A stretch of DNA of 32,385 nt, from contig NZ_BOMI01000068.1 in the NCBI RefSeq assembly GCF_016862115.1, positions 1 through 32,385 on the forward strand, read 5' to 3'. The first letter of the stretch is position 1. Each line of letters begins with the position of its first letter. Below, in pieces: positions 16,608 to 24,624 of this stretch. This DNA is from Paractinoplanes deccanensis. GTDB lineage: Bacteria > Actinomycetota > Actinomycetes > Mycobacteriales > Micromonosporaceae. Both the position numbers and the translations under genes were made by a program. The notes beneath the pieces are model-generated. The model saw only the letters and a list, made by a program, of their open reading frames with translations, did no database searches and was not told the origin of the DNA.

Positions 16608-16712
16608 GGGCGCAGCGTACCCAGAGATGTAACACGGAAATAGTTGTCAGGGCTTCCGAAGACCACGGAATCAGTGAAATGATCCGAGCCCTAAGCCTGA
16701 AGGAGTTGAGAC

Positions 16713-17975
16713 ATGGGTTCGTCGGCCGATCTGCACCGGCGCCGGAGCGCTGTTGTCGCCCGCGGGGTCAGCAGCATGATCTCGTCGTACGTCGACACGG
16801 CCGGCGGTGGCACCCTGACCGACCTCGAGGGCCGCGAGTGGATCGACTTCGCCGCCGGCATCGCGGTCACCAACGTGGGCAACGCCGCGCCCAAGGTCGT
16901 CGAGGCCGTCAAGGCCCAGGCCGAGCGCTTCACCCACACCTGCTTCATGATCGCTCCGTACGAGCAGTACGTCGCGGTCTGCGAGGAGCTGGCCGCGCTC
17001 ACCCCGGGCGACTTCGAGAAGCGCTCGGCGCTGTTCAACTCCGGCGCCGAGGCCGTCGAGAACGCGGTGAAGATCGCGCGCCACGCCACCGGGCGGCAGG
17101 CGGTCGTCGTCTTCGACCACGCCTACCACGGGCGCACCAACCTGACGATGGCGCTCACCGCCAAGGTCATGCCGTACAAGCAGGGCTTCGGCCCGTTCGC
17201 CGGCGAGATCTACCGCGTCCCGATGTCGTACCCGCTGCGCGACGGCCGCTCCGGGGCGGAGGCCGCCGCGTTCGCCATCGGCCAGATCGAGAAGACGGTC
17301 GGCGCGGTCAACGTCGCCGCCGTGCTGATCGAGCCCATCCAGGGCGAGGGCGGTTTCGTCGTGCCGGCGCCCGGCTTCCTCCCGGCGATCGCCGAGTGGA
17401 GCCGCGCGAACGGCGCGGTGTTCATCGCCGACGAGATCCAGACCGGGTTCTGCCGCACGGGCGCCTGGTTCGCCAGCGAGCACGAGGGCGTCGAACCCGA
17501 CCTGATCACCACGGCCAAGGGCATCGCCGGCGGCCTGCCGCTCGCCGCGGTCACCGGGCGCGCCGAGATCATGGACGCGGTGCACCCGGGCGGCCTCGGC
17601 GGCACGTACGGCGGCAACCCGATCGCCTGCGCCGCCGCGCTCGCCTCCATCGAGACCATGCGCGAGCTCGACCTCGCCGCCGCCGCCCGGCACATCGAGG
17701 CCGTGGCCCGGCCCCGGCTCGAGGCGCTCGCCGCCAAGCACCCGGTGATCGGCGAGATCCGCGGGCGCGGCGCCATGCTCGCGCTCGAGCTGGTGAACGC
17801 CGACGGCACCCCCGACCCGGTCACCACCGCCGCCGTGCAGCGCAAGGCCCACGAGCTCGGCCTGCTGCTGCTCACCTGCGGCACCTACGGCAACGTCATC
17901 CGGCTTCTGCCGCCCCTGATCATGTCCGACGACGAGCTCGACCGCGGCCTCACCCTGCTCGAGCAGAGCTTTTAA
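16713..17975 (+). CDS. gabT: 4-aminobutyrate--2-oxoglutarate transaminase
   Basis: A 420-residue class III aminotransferase of GabT type, converting GABA and 2-oxoglutarate to succinate semialdehyde and glutamate with PLP. Features: FAAGIAVTNVGN near 46-57, FNSGAEAVENAVKIAR at 108-123, DHAYHGRTN near 135-143, EPIQGEGG around 207-214, Asp240 in IADEIQTGF, and Schiff-base Lys269 in TTAKGIAGGLPLAAV. Length and motifs are normal. AAGGAG lies 8 nt before the ATG. It is divergent from an aldehyde dehydrogenase and 10 nt upstream of a second aminotransferase, together giving a GABA/putrescine degradation module. Confidence 0.92.
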   Translation: MGSSADLHRRRSAVVARGVSSMISSYVDTAGGGTLTDLEGREWIDFAAGIAVTNVGNAAPKVVEAVKAQAERFTHTCFMIAPYEQYVAVCEELAALTPGDFEKRSALFNSGAEAVENAVKIARHATGRQAVVVFDHAYHGRTNLTMALTAKVMPYKQGFGPFAGEIYRVPMSYPLRDGRSGAEAAAFAIGQIEKTVGAVNVAAVLIEPIQGEGGFVVPAPGFLPAIAEWSRANGAVFIADEIQTGFCRTGAWFASEHEGVEPDLITTAKGIAGGLPLAAVTGRAEIMDAVHPGGLGGTYGGNPIACAAALASIETMRELDLAAAARHIEAVARPRLEALAAKHPVIGEIRGRGAMLALELVNADGTPDPVTTAAVQRKAHELGLLLLTCGTYGNVIRLLPPLIMSDDELDRGLTLLEQSF

Positions 17976-17985
17976 GGAGCACCCC

Positions 17986-19368
17986 TTGACCGACCTCCAG
18001 TCACCCGACTACGAGAAGCTGGCCGGCGACGCCAAAGATCACCTGTGGATGCACTTCACCCGGCTCTCTTCGTACAAGAAGGCCGACATCCCGATGATCG
18101 TGCGGGGCGACGGCTGCTACGTCTGGGACTCCGCCGGCCGCAAGTACCTCGACGGGCTCTCCGCCCTGTTCGTGGTGCAGACCGGCCACGGGCGCCAGGA
18201 GCTGGCCGAGGCCGCCGCCAAGCAGGCCGGTGAGCTGGCCTACTTCCCGATCTGGTCGTACGCCCACCCGAAGGCCGTCGAGCTGGCCGACCGCATCGCC
18301 GACCTCACGCCGGGCGACCTCAACCGGGTCTTCTTCACCACCGGCGGCTCCGAGGCGGTCGAGTCGGCGTGGAAGCTCGCCCGCTCGTACTTCAAGCGGG
18401 TCGGCAAGCCCACCAAGACCAAGGTGATCTCGCGCTCGATCGCCTACCACGGCACCTCGCTGGGCGCCCTGTCGATCACCGGCATCCCGGCGCTCAAGCA
18501 GGACTTCGAGCCGCTCGTGCCGTCGACGCTGCGGGTGCCGAACACCAACTACTACCGGCGCCCCGACGAGAGCATGACGCCGGAGCAGTTCGGCGTGTGG
18601 GCCGCCGACCGCATCGCCGAGGCCATCGAGTTCGAGGGCCCCGACACGGTCGCCGCCGTCTTCCTCGAGCCGGTGCAGAACGCGGGCGGCTGCTTCCCGC
18701 CGCCGCCCGGATACTTCCAGCGGGTCCGCGAGATCTGCGACCGGTACGACGTGCTGCTCGTCTCCGACGACGTGATCTGCGGCTTCGGCCGGCTCGGCGA
18801 GTACTTCGGCGGCGTCAAGTACGGCTACACGCCCGACATCATCACCGTCGCCAAGGGCCTCACCAGCGGCTACGTGCCGCTCGGCGCCATGATCGCCTCG
18901 GAGCGCCTGGCCGAGCCGTTCCTCGAGGGCACCAACTGGTTCGCGCACGGCATCACCTACGGCGGCCACCCGGTCGGCTCGGCGGTGGCGCTCGCGAACC
19001 TCGACATCATGGAGCGCGAGAACCTCAACGGCCACGTCCGGGACAACAGCGAGCTCTTCCGGTCGTACCTCTCCCGCTTGCTGGATCTTCCGATCGTCGG
19101 CGACGTCCGCGGCGACGGCTACTTCTTCGGCCTCGAACTGGTCAAGGACAAGGCCACCAAGGAGACGTTCAACGAGGAGGAGTCGGAGCGGCTGCTGCGC
19201 GGCTTCCTCTCGCACGCCCTCTTCGACGCGGGCCTCTACTGCCGCGCCGACGACCGGGGCGACCCGGTGATCCAGCTCGCCCCGCCGCTGATCGCCGGCG
19301 AGGCGCAGTTCCAGGAGATCGAGCAGATTCTGCGCGCGGTGCTGACCGAGGCGTCGAACCAGCTCTGA
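17986..19368 (+). CDS. class III aminotransferase, SpuC-like (putrescine/diamine:pyruvate candidate)
   Basis: A 460-residue PLP enzyme with the N-terminal pattern of SpuC-type diamine aminotransferases (HLWMHFTRLSSYKK, then GDGCYVWDSAGRKYLDG). Also visible are FFTTGGSEAVESAWKLAR at 116-133, AYHGTSLG at 153-160, Asp261 in SDDVICGFGR and Schiff-base Lys290 in TVAKGLTSGYVPLGA. The start is TTG at 17986, supported by AAGGAG six nt upstream and 10 nt after the gabT stop. It probably deaminates putrescine to 4-aminobutyraldehyde, the PatD substrate, placing it at the head of the pathway whose other steps are encoded nearby. A beta-alanine or another omega-amine role is possible. Confidence 0.85.
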   Translation: MTDLQSPDYEKLAGDAKDHLWMHFTRLSSYKKADIPMIVRGDGCYVWDSAGRKYLDGLSALFVVQTGHGRQELAEAAAKQAGELAYFPIWSYAHPKAVELADRIADLTPGDLNRVFFTTGGSEAVESAWKLARSYFKRVGKPTKTKVISRSIAYHGTSLGALSITGIPALKQDFEPLVPSTLRVPNTNYYRRPDESMTPEQFGVWAADRIAEAIEFEGPDTVAAVFLEPVQNAGGCFPPPPGYFQRVREICDRYDVLLVSDDVICGFGRLGEYFGGVKYGYTPDIITVAKGLTSGYVPLGAMIASERLAEPFLEGTNWFAHGITYGGHPVGSAVALANLDIMERENLNGHVRDNSELFRSYLSRLLDLPIVGDVRGDGYFFGLELVKDKATKETFNEEESERLLRGFLSHALFDAGLYCRADDRGDPVIQLAPPLIAGEAQFQEIEQILRAVLTEASNQL

Positions 19369-19379
19369 GCTCCCCGCGG

Positions 19380-19412
19380 GACGGCCGCCCCTAGGGGGCT
19401 GGGGCGGTCGTC
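19380..19412. terminator. bidirectional terminator hairpin between convergent genes
   Basis: GACGGCCGCCCC (19380-19391) pairs with GGGGCGGTCGTC (19401-19412) over 12 positions, including one G-T wobble, with a 9-nt loop. It sits 12 nt after the aminotransferase stop and overlaps the stop codon and last codons of the convergent minus-strand gene. It can therefore serve both transcripts. Confidence 0.75.
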
Positions 19413-19789
19413 TCCCCGCCGGTGTCGCCACCGGGTTCCCAGTCCGGTGGAGTCGTCGCGCCCGGCTCAGGGTGCGGCGACAGCTCCGGCGGCGGGCTCG
19501 TCTCCGCCGGCACGGTCGAGATCTCGGGTGCGACAGTCGCGGTCTCTCGCGGCGCCGGCGTGCGCGCGACCTTCGGAGCGTGGGTCCGCACCGTCTGCCG
19601 CCGCGTGTCGCGCGGGGGCGGAGACTGACCGGTGCCTTCCTTGGTGTTGTCCTTGCCGATGTCGGCGTGGAAGCCGCCGCCGTCGGGCTCGTAGGTGATC
19701 TCGTAGTAATCGCGTCCCAGGGCCAGCACCCCGACGATCAGCGCGGCGAGAGTGACGAGGAAAGTCGGGAGACCGCGCAATCCGTCCAC
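19391..19789 (-). CDS. small membrane-anchored protein with Pro/Thr-rich tail
   Basis: A 132-residue protein of unknown function. A single hydrophobic segment at about 8-25 (FLVTLAALIVGVLALG) is followed by RDYYEITYEPDGGGFHADIG and then a long low-complexity tail rich in Pro, Thr, Glu and Arg. The likely topology is a short inside N-terminus, one membrane span and an outside tail. GTG at 19789 was chosen because it begins just before the hydrophobic segment; a TTG at 19828 is the alternative and no strong ribosome binding site decides it. It lies 59 bp downstream of the ltrA-like gene on the same strand and may be co-transcribed with it. No family was recognised. Confidence 0.6.
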   Translation of the reverse strand: MDGLRGLPTFLVTLAALIVGVLALGRDYYEITYEPDGGGFHADIGKDNTKEGTGQSPPPRDTRRQTVRTHAPKVARTPAPRETATVAPEISTVPAETSPPPELSPHPEPGATTPPDWEPGGDTGGETTAPAP

Positions 19790-19848
19790 CTTGACTTGTG
19801 AGAACCGAGACCCCTGCGCGCTGACCAACGAGGGACGGCGGGCTCCCG

Positions 19849-21033
19849 TTACGTCTCGGTGGTGCGCAGGGCGCCGCGCCGCTGCTCGTAGATGCCCGCG
19901 AGGACCGTAGCCACCAGCACCAGCGTGATCGCCGCGACCGCCAGCACCGGCTCCAGGGCCTCGGCGAACCCGATCACCGCGATCACCGGGATGACCGCCG
20001 CCGGCCACGGCCACGCCGAGCGCCAGCGCCCCGACGTCCCCATCATCACCACGGCCACGCCGACCAGGTAGAGGGCCACGCCGCCGTGCAGTGCCCAGCG
20101 CGCCGCCGGCTCCAGCTCGCCGGCCGGGTGCACCACGAACTGCTCGATGCCGACCGCCGCGATCGCCAGGCCGACGATCAGGGGCAGATGGCCATAGATG
20201 TACGCGTCGACGCTCCCGCTCTCCTCGTCCTCCTCGCTGTCCTCGATCAGCTCGCGTTTGCCGGCGGCACCGCCCAGATCGAAGTACACCCACCACAGCG
20301 CCGCCACCGCGGTGAACGCCACCACCGCCGACACCACCGACGACGCCGACCAGTGCGCGTCGTGCACGCCGGTGGCCAGCGAAGCGATCGACTCGCCGAG
20401 CACCAGGATCACGAAGAGGCCGAAGCGCTCCGGCATGTGCTCCAGGTGCAGCGGCACGTCGTCGCCGAGGCGCGTGGCCACCAGGGGAGCGGCCGCCTCC
20501 ACGAGGATGCCGGCGGCCCACAGCACGTACCGCGCGGTGCCCTCGACCGGGATCGACGCGGCCCACAGCACCGCGGCGGCGCCGGCGCCGGTCAGGTAGA
20601 TGGCGATGGTGTGCCGCGCCTCCGGCACGTGCCGGTACGCGCGGGCGTACAGCAGAAGCAGGATGATCCGGGTGGCGAGATAGCAGGCCGCGAACCTCGC
20701 GCCGTCGCCGCCGGTGGCGCCCTGCGCCGAGGCGGCCATGCCGATGACCGCGCCCGTCATGGCGAGCTTGGCCAGCCGGTAGATCACGTCGTTGGTGTCG
20801 AAGCGGTTGGCGTAGAGCGTGGTCGTCACCCACGACCACCAGGTCACCGTGATCAGCGCGGCGAAGGTGGCGGCGCCGCCCAGGTCCAGATGGTCGGCGA
20901 AGGAGTGGGCGAGCTCGGCCACGACCAGCACGTACGCGAGGTCGAAGAAGAGCTCCAGGCGGGTGGCCTGCCGTTCCTCGTCGGTCCGGAGGCGGGGCGG
21001 CTGGATCAGCGGGGCTTGCCGGTCGTTACTCAT
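19849..21033 (-). CDS. low temperature requirement protein A (LtrA) family membrane protein
   Basis: A 394-residue polytopic membrane protein of the LtrA family, named for a Listeria cold-growth locus but without a settled biochemical role. The hallmark N-terminal segment RLELFFDLAYVLVVAELAHS is at about 25-44, and the conserved ERFGLFVILVLGESI lies mid-chain. About ten hydrophobic helices are visible. An acidic cytoplasmic-type loop (EDSEEDEE) separates the last groups of helices. The start at 21033 was chosen as the ATG nearest the family N-terminus. The frame stays open far upstream only because it runs antisense to a high-GC gene. It is divergent from the GH3 gene. Confidence 0.88.
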   Translation of the reverse strand: MSNDRQAPLIQPPRLRTDEERQATRLELFFDLAYVLVVAELAHSFADHLDLGGAATFAALITVTWWSWVTTTLYANRFDTNDVIYRLAKLAMTGAVIGMAASAQGATGGDGARFAACYLATRIILLLLYARAYRHVPEARHTIAIYLTGAGAAAVLWAASIPVEGTARYVLWAAGILVEAAAPLVATRLGDDVPLHLEHMPERFGLFVILVLGESIASLATGVHDAHWSASSVVSAVVAFTAVAALWWVYFDLGGAAGKRELIEDSEEDEESGSVDAYIYGHLPLIVGLAIAAVGIEQFVVHPAGELEPAARWALHGGVALYLVGVAVVMMGTSGRWRSAWPWPAAVIPVIAVIGFAEALEPVLAVAAITLVLVATVLAGIYEQRRGALRTTET

Positions 21034-21156
21034 CGACCCGTGCAGTTCCCAGTGGTTTGGCGTTCTACGCGTCAATTCGCTTCCGTCGATACGGCGCTGT
21101 GCCCCGCCGCGCGCCGGGCGGACGATCGGGCGAGGCCCTCTCTTGGAGGAGGAACG

Positions 21157-23256
21157 ATGACCCGTCTCAGATGGCGACCCGTGGCCTTCCTTGCCGCGGG
21201 CGTGCTGGCCGCCGGGCTGGTGCCGGGCACCGCGACGGCCACGGCCCAGTCCAGCGCCCAGGCGCAGGCTCAGGCCCCGTACAAGAATCCTCAGCTGCCG
21301 GTGGATCGCCGTGTCGCCGATCTGCTCTCGCGCATGACGCTCGCCGACAAGGTCGGCCAGATGACCCAGGCCGAGCGGGGCGCGCTCGCCGCCGATCCCG
21401 CCCAGGTCGCGACCCTGCGGCTCGGTTCGGTGCTCTCGGGTGGCGGCTCGGTGCCGCCCGGCAACACCCCGGCCGCCTGGGTCGAGATGATCAATACCTT
21501 CCAGCGGTACGCGCTGAGCACGCCCCTCGGCATTCCCATCCTCTACGGCGTGGACGCGGTGCACGGGCACGGCAACGTGTACGGCGCAACCGTCTTCCCG
21601 CACAACACCGGCCTCGGCGCCACCCGCGACGCCCGCCTCGTCGAGCGGGTCTACCGGGCCACGGCCGAGGAGGTCACCGCGACCGGCATCCCGTGGAACT
21701 TCGCGCCCTGCGTGTGCGTCTCGCGCGACGAGCGCTGGGGCCGGGCGTACGAGAGCTTCAGCGAGGACCCGCGGCTGGTGACGCGGCTCGGCGCGGCGGC
21801 CGTCGACGGCACCCAGCGCGCCGGCGTCATGGCCACCGCCAAGCACTTCGCGGGCGACGGCGACACCGAGTACGGCACCGGCTCCGGCGACTTCACGATC
21901 GACCAGGGCATCACCGTCACGAACCGCGCCGACTTCGCCCGCATCAACCTCGGCCCGTACGTCTCGGCGATCCGCCACGACGTCGGCTCGGTCATGCCGT
22001 CGTTCTCCAGTGTGGACTGGACCGAGGACGGCGTGGGCAACCCGACGAAGATGCACGCCAGCCGTGAGCTGCTCACCGGCCTGCTCAAGGGCCGGCTCGG
22101 CTTCGGCGGCCTGGTGGTCAGCGACTGGGAGGGCATCCACCAGATCCCCGACCCGTCCGGCGCGGCCGCACCGACGCCGTTGCAGGTGCGGGTGGGCGTC
22201 AACGCCGGCACCGACCTGTTCATGGAGCCGAACACGGCGCCGCAGTTCATCCAGGTGCTGACCGCCGAGATCGCCGCCGGCCGGGTGAGCATGGCGCGGG
22301 TCGACGACGCGGTGCGCCGGATCCTGCGGGCCAAGTTCGAGCTGGGGCTCTTCGAGCACCCGTACGTGACGGCCGGCCCGATCGGGACCGCCGCGCACCG
22401 GGCGCTGGCCCGCGAGGCCGTCGCCGAGTCGCAGGTGCTGCTGAAGAACAGCGGTGACCTGCTGCCGCTGCGCCCCGACAGCTCGCTCTACGTGGCCGGG
22501 CGCAACGCCGACGACATCGGCAACCAGGCCGGCGGCTGGACCATCGACTGGCAGGGCCGCTCCGGCGACGCCATCCCGGGCACGACGATCCTCGAGGGCA
22601 TCCGCTCGGTCGCGCCGCGCGCCCGGGTCACCTACAGCGCCGACGCGTCCGCTCCCATCGCGGCGACCGACATCGGCGTGGTCGTGGTGGGCGAGACGCC
22701 GTACGCGGAAGGCTTCGGCGACGTGGGCGCGCCGCCGTGGCCGTGGGGCACCGAGCCGCAGAAGGAGCCGAAGCTGCTGACCCTGCAACCCGGCGACCGC
22801 GCGGTCGTCGACAAGGTCTGCTCCGCGGTCGCGAAATGCGTGGTGCTGCTGGTCTCCGGCCGACCGCAGGTGATCACCGACCAGCTCGGCACGATCGACG
22901 CGCTGGTGGCCTCGTGGCTGCCCGGCAGCGAGGGCGCGGGCGTGGCGGACGTCCTCTTCGGACGCGAGCCGTTCACCGGCCGCCTCCCCGTCTCGTGGCC
23001 GGCCACCGTCGGCCAGGTCCCGATCAACGTCGGCGACAAGGCCTACAACCCCCTCTATCCGTACGGATGGGGCCTGCGCACCGGAGCCCGGCACGGGTCG
23101 TCGCTCGACGGCCTGCGGGACGCGGCCCAGGCCCGCGTCGTGGCCGGCCGGGCGGGCGCCGGCTGGGCGGCCTCGCTGGCCGGGGCCGCGGCGGCCGAGG
23201 AAGCGGGCAACACGGCTCAGGCGGCCGCGCTGCTGCGCAAGGTGATCAGGAGCTAG
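21157..23256 (+). CDS. secreted glycoside hydrolase family 3 exo-beta-glucosidase
   Basis: A 699-residue exported GH3 enzyme, probably releasing glucose from beta-glucans or beta-glucosides. An N-terminal signal (Arg-rich start, hydrophobic 9-23, cleavage region near TATATA-QSS) is followed by the TIM-barrel domain with YGVDAVHGHGNV, KHFAGDG at 229-235 and nucleophile Asp323 in LVVSDWEGI. The second domain carries GGWTIDWQG (459-467) and GETPYAEGFGD, where Glu518 fits the acid/base of ExoI-type enzymes. A helical Ala-rich extension of about 60 residues follows the usual end (YPYGWGLRTG). GGAGGAGGAACG precedes the ATG. The 3' end overlaps the convergent ctaG-like gene by 11 bp. Confidence 0.92.
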   Translation: MTRLRWRPVAFLAAGVLAAGLVPGTATATAQSSAQAQAQAPYKNPQLPVDRRVADLLSRMTLADKVGQMTQAERGALAADPAQVATLRLGSVLSGGGSVPPGNTPAAWVEMINTFQRYALSTPLGIPILYGVDAVHGHGNVYGATVFPHNTGLGATRDARLVERVYRATAEEVTATGIPWNFAPCVCVSRDERWGRAYESFSEDPRLVTRLGAAAVDGTQRAGVMATAKHFAGDGDTEYGTGSGDFTIDQGITVTNRADFARINLGPYVSAIRHDVGSVMPSFSSVDWTEDGVGNPTKMHASRELLTGLLKGRLGFGGLVVSDWEGIHQIPDPSGAAAPTPLQVRVGVNAGTDLFMEPNTAPQFIQVLTAEIAAGRVSMARVDDAVRRILRAKFELGLFEHPYVTAGPIGTAAHRALAREAVAESQVLLKNSGDLLPLRPDSSLYVAGRNADDIGNQAGGWTIDWQGRSGDAIPGTTILEGIRSVAPRARVTYSADASAPIAATDIGVVVVGETPYAEGFGDVGAPPWPWGTEPQKEPKLLTLQPGDRAVVDKVCSAVAKCVVLLVSGRPQVITDQLGTIDALVASWLPGSEGAGVADVLFGREPFTGRLPVSWPATVGQVPINVGDKAYNPLYPYGWGLRTGARHGSSLDGLRDAAQARVVAGRAGAGWAASLAGAAAAEEAGNTAQAAALLRKVIRS

Positions 23257-24097
23257 CTTCCCTGATCTCGTCCGGCAGCCGCCACGGGACGCGGGGCGGC
23301 CGAACGCCGGGGATCCGGGCCGTCGCGGTGCGAGCGCGGCGGCCCGGGTCGGCGGCGCGGTACCACTGCCGGCAGAACAGGACGATGAGCACGGCGTCGA
23401 TCAGATCGCCGCCGTAGTACATGAGCTGGGCGCCGGCCTCGGCGTGGGTCTCGGCTGCGGCCCCGGCGCCGGCCCCGGCGTGCGGCAGGCCGGTGGGCGG
23501 GTGGCCGGTTTCGGCGTGCGGCAGGCCGGTGGGCGGGTGGCCGTACAGGTACTTGGCGAGGATCGCGTGGGCGGCCAGGAAGGCGATGAGGACGGCGGCG
23601 CGGGTGCGCGGGCCCGCGCGGTGCGGTGCCGGGTCGGGGCCGATGATCGCGGCGGTGAACAGGTAGCCGGCGGCGAGGACGTGGAACTGCACGGCCGCCG
23701 TGTGCGGGAGGCCGGTGGTGTAGAGCAGCCACAGGCCACCGGCGTTGAGGATCCCGGCCGTCACGGGGTGGGTGAGCAGCCGCACGGGAGGCGAGGCCAG
23801 CAGGTGTGACAGGCCGCGGCCGTGGCGCACCGGCAGCGCCCGCAGCGCGAGGGTGACCGGGGCGCCGAGCACGAGCAGCAGCGGGGCGGCCATGCCGAGC
23901 AGCAGGTGACCGGCGGCGTGCGCCCGGAAGTCGTGGTGGGCGGCCTCGGCGATAGGCCCGGTGACGGCGGCAGTGGCGGCGGCAATGCCGGCGAGCCAGC
24001 AGGCGGTGCGCTCCGGCGGCCACCAGCCCCCGACCCGGCGGACCGCCACGGCGGCGACCAGGTAGGCGACGGCCGCCGACGCCAACAGGACGATCAT
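23246..24097 (-). CDS. CtaG/caa3-type cytochrome c oxidase assembly family membrane protein
   Basis: A 283-residue polytopic membrane protein of the caa3_CtaG family, implicated in copper handling or assembly of cytochrome c oxidase. Typical segments are AHHDFRAHAAGHLLLGMAAPLLLVLGAP near 54-81, HVLAAGYLFTAAIIGPDP mid-chain and MYYGGDLIDAVLIVLFCRQWY near the end. A His- and Pro-rich loop contains a 12-residue tandem duplication (GHPPTGLPHAET, then GHPPTGLPHAGA). The ATG overlaps the stop of the DUF2243 gene (ATGA), so the two membrane proteins are co-translated. The pairing suggests a common function in respiratory-enzyme maturation or metal handling; that is inference. Confidence 0.85.
   Translation of the reverse strand: MIVLLASAAVAYLVAAVAVRRVGGWWPPERTACWLAGIAAATAAVTGPIAEAAHHDFRAHAAGHLLLGMAAPLLLVLGAPVTLALRALPVRHGRGLSHLLASPPVRLLTHPVTAGILNAGGLWLLYTTGLPHTAAVQFHVLAAGYLFTAAIIGPDPAPHRAGPRTRAAVLIAFLAAHAILAKYLYGHPPTGLPHAETGHPPTGLPHAGAGAGAAAETHAEAGAQLMYYGGDLIDAVLIVLFCRQWYRAADPGRRARTATARIPGVRPPRVPWRLPDEIREASS
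23477..23548. repeat. 36-bp in-frame tandem duplication within the ctaG-like gene
   Basis: Two 36-bp copies (23477-23512 and 23513-23548) are identical over their first 31 bases. The duplication preserves the frame and yields two copies of GHPPTGLPHA in an extramembrane loop of the encoded protein, doubling its His residues. Confidence 0.9.
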
Positions 24098-24564
24098 GCG
24101 GGCCGGCGGTGGGACCGGGCGAGCAGCACCGCCCCGGCGACGATCAGGGCGACGGCGATGACGTTCCAGGTCCAGTCGTACGCGGTGAGGTCGACGTCGT
24201 AGCGGATCTGGTGCAGGCCCATGAGCTTGTGCTGGATCGTCCCGTCGTACAGCTGGAACGCGCCGGCCCCGGCGAGCAGGCCACCCCACCAGGCCGAGGA
24301 GCTGAACCATGCGCGGCGCCGCAGGTCGGCGAGGAGGAAGAGGCCGGCGATGGTGGCGAACCAGCTGAACGCGTGGAAGAGCCCGTCGGAGACCAGGCCC
24401 ACGGCCGGGGTGGACTTGTCGTAGAAGTGGTGCCAGTGCAGCAACTGGTGAAACACGACCTCGTCGACGAACGCGGCGGCGCCCAGGCCGAGCAGCGCGC
24501 CGGAGAGCACGTTGCGCCCGGTCGCGGCTCCGGCCCGGGCTTGCGTGGAAGCGGCGGCGGACAT
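24094..24564 (-). CDS. DUF2243 family membrane protein
   Basis: A 156-residue membrane protein with four hydrophobic segments and the His-rich DUF2243 signature: FVDEVVFHQLLHWHHFYD near 32-49 and LYDGTIQHKLMGLHQIR near 104-120. The function of the family is unknown; the conserved His residues at membrane edges suggest metal or heme binding. GGAGG lies 7 nt before the ATG. The stop overlaps the start of the ctaG-like gene, a pairing that points to joint action. Confidence 0.88.
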   Translation of the reverse strand: MSAAASTQARAGAATGRNVLSGALLGLGAAAFVDEVVFHQLLHWHHFYDKSTPAVGLVSDGLFHAFSWFATIAGLFLLADLRRRAWFSSSAWWGGLLAGAGAFQLYDGTIQHKLMGLHQIRYDVDLTAYDWTWNVIAVALIVAGAVLLARSHRRPA

Positions 24565-24624
24565 CGGGGACCTCCTCGGGTGGGGGAGCCCTCGGCATTC
24601 CCCGGTCCCCGGCCGGTAACCCTT

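Noticed and set aside
19849..23094. A 1081-codon minus-strand open frame spanning the LtrA gene and the region antisense to GH3
   Set aside because: Only the 19849-21033 part encodes a recognisable protein. The rest is the complement of the well-supported GH3 gene and lacks stops because of high GC.
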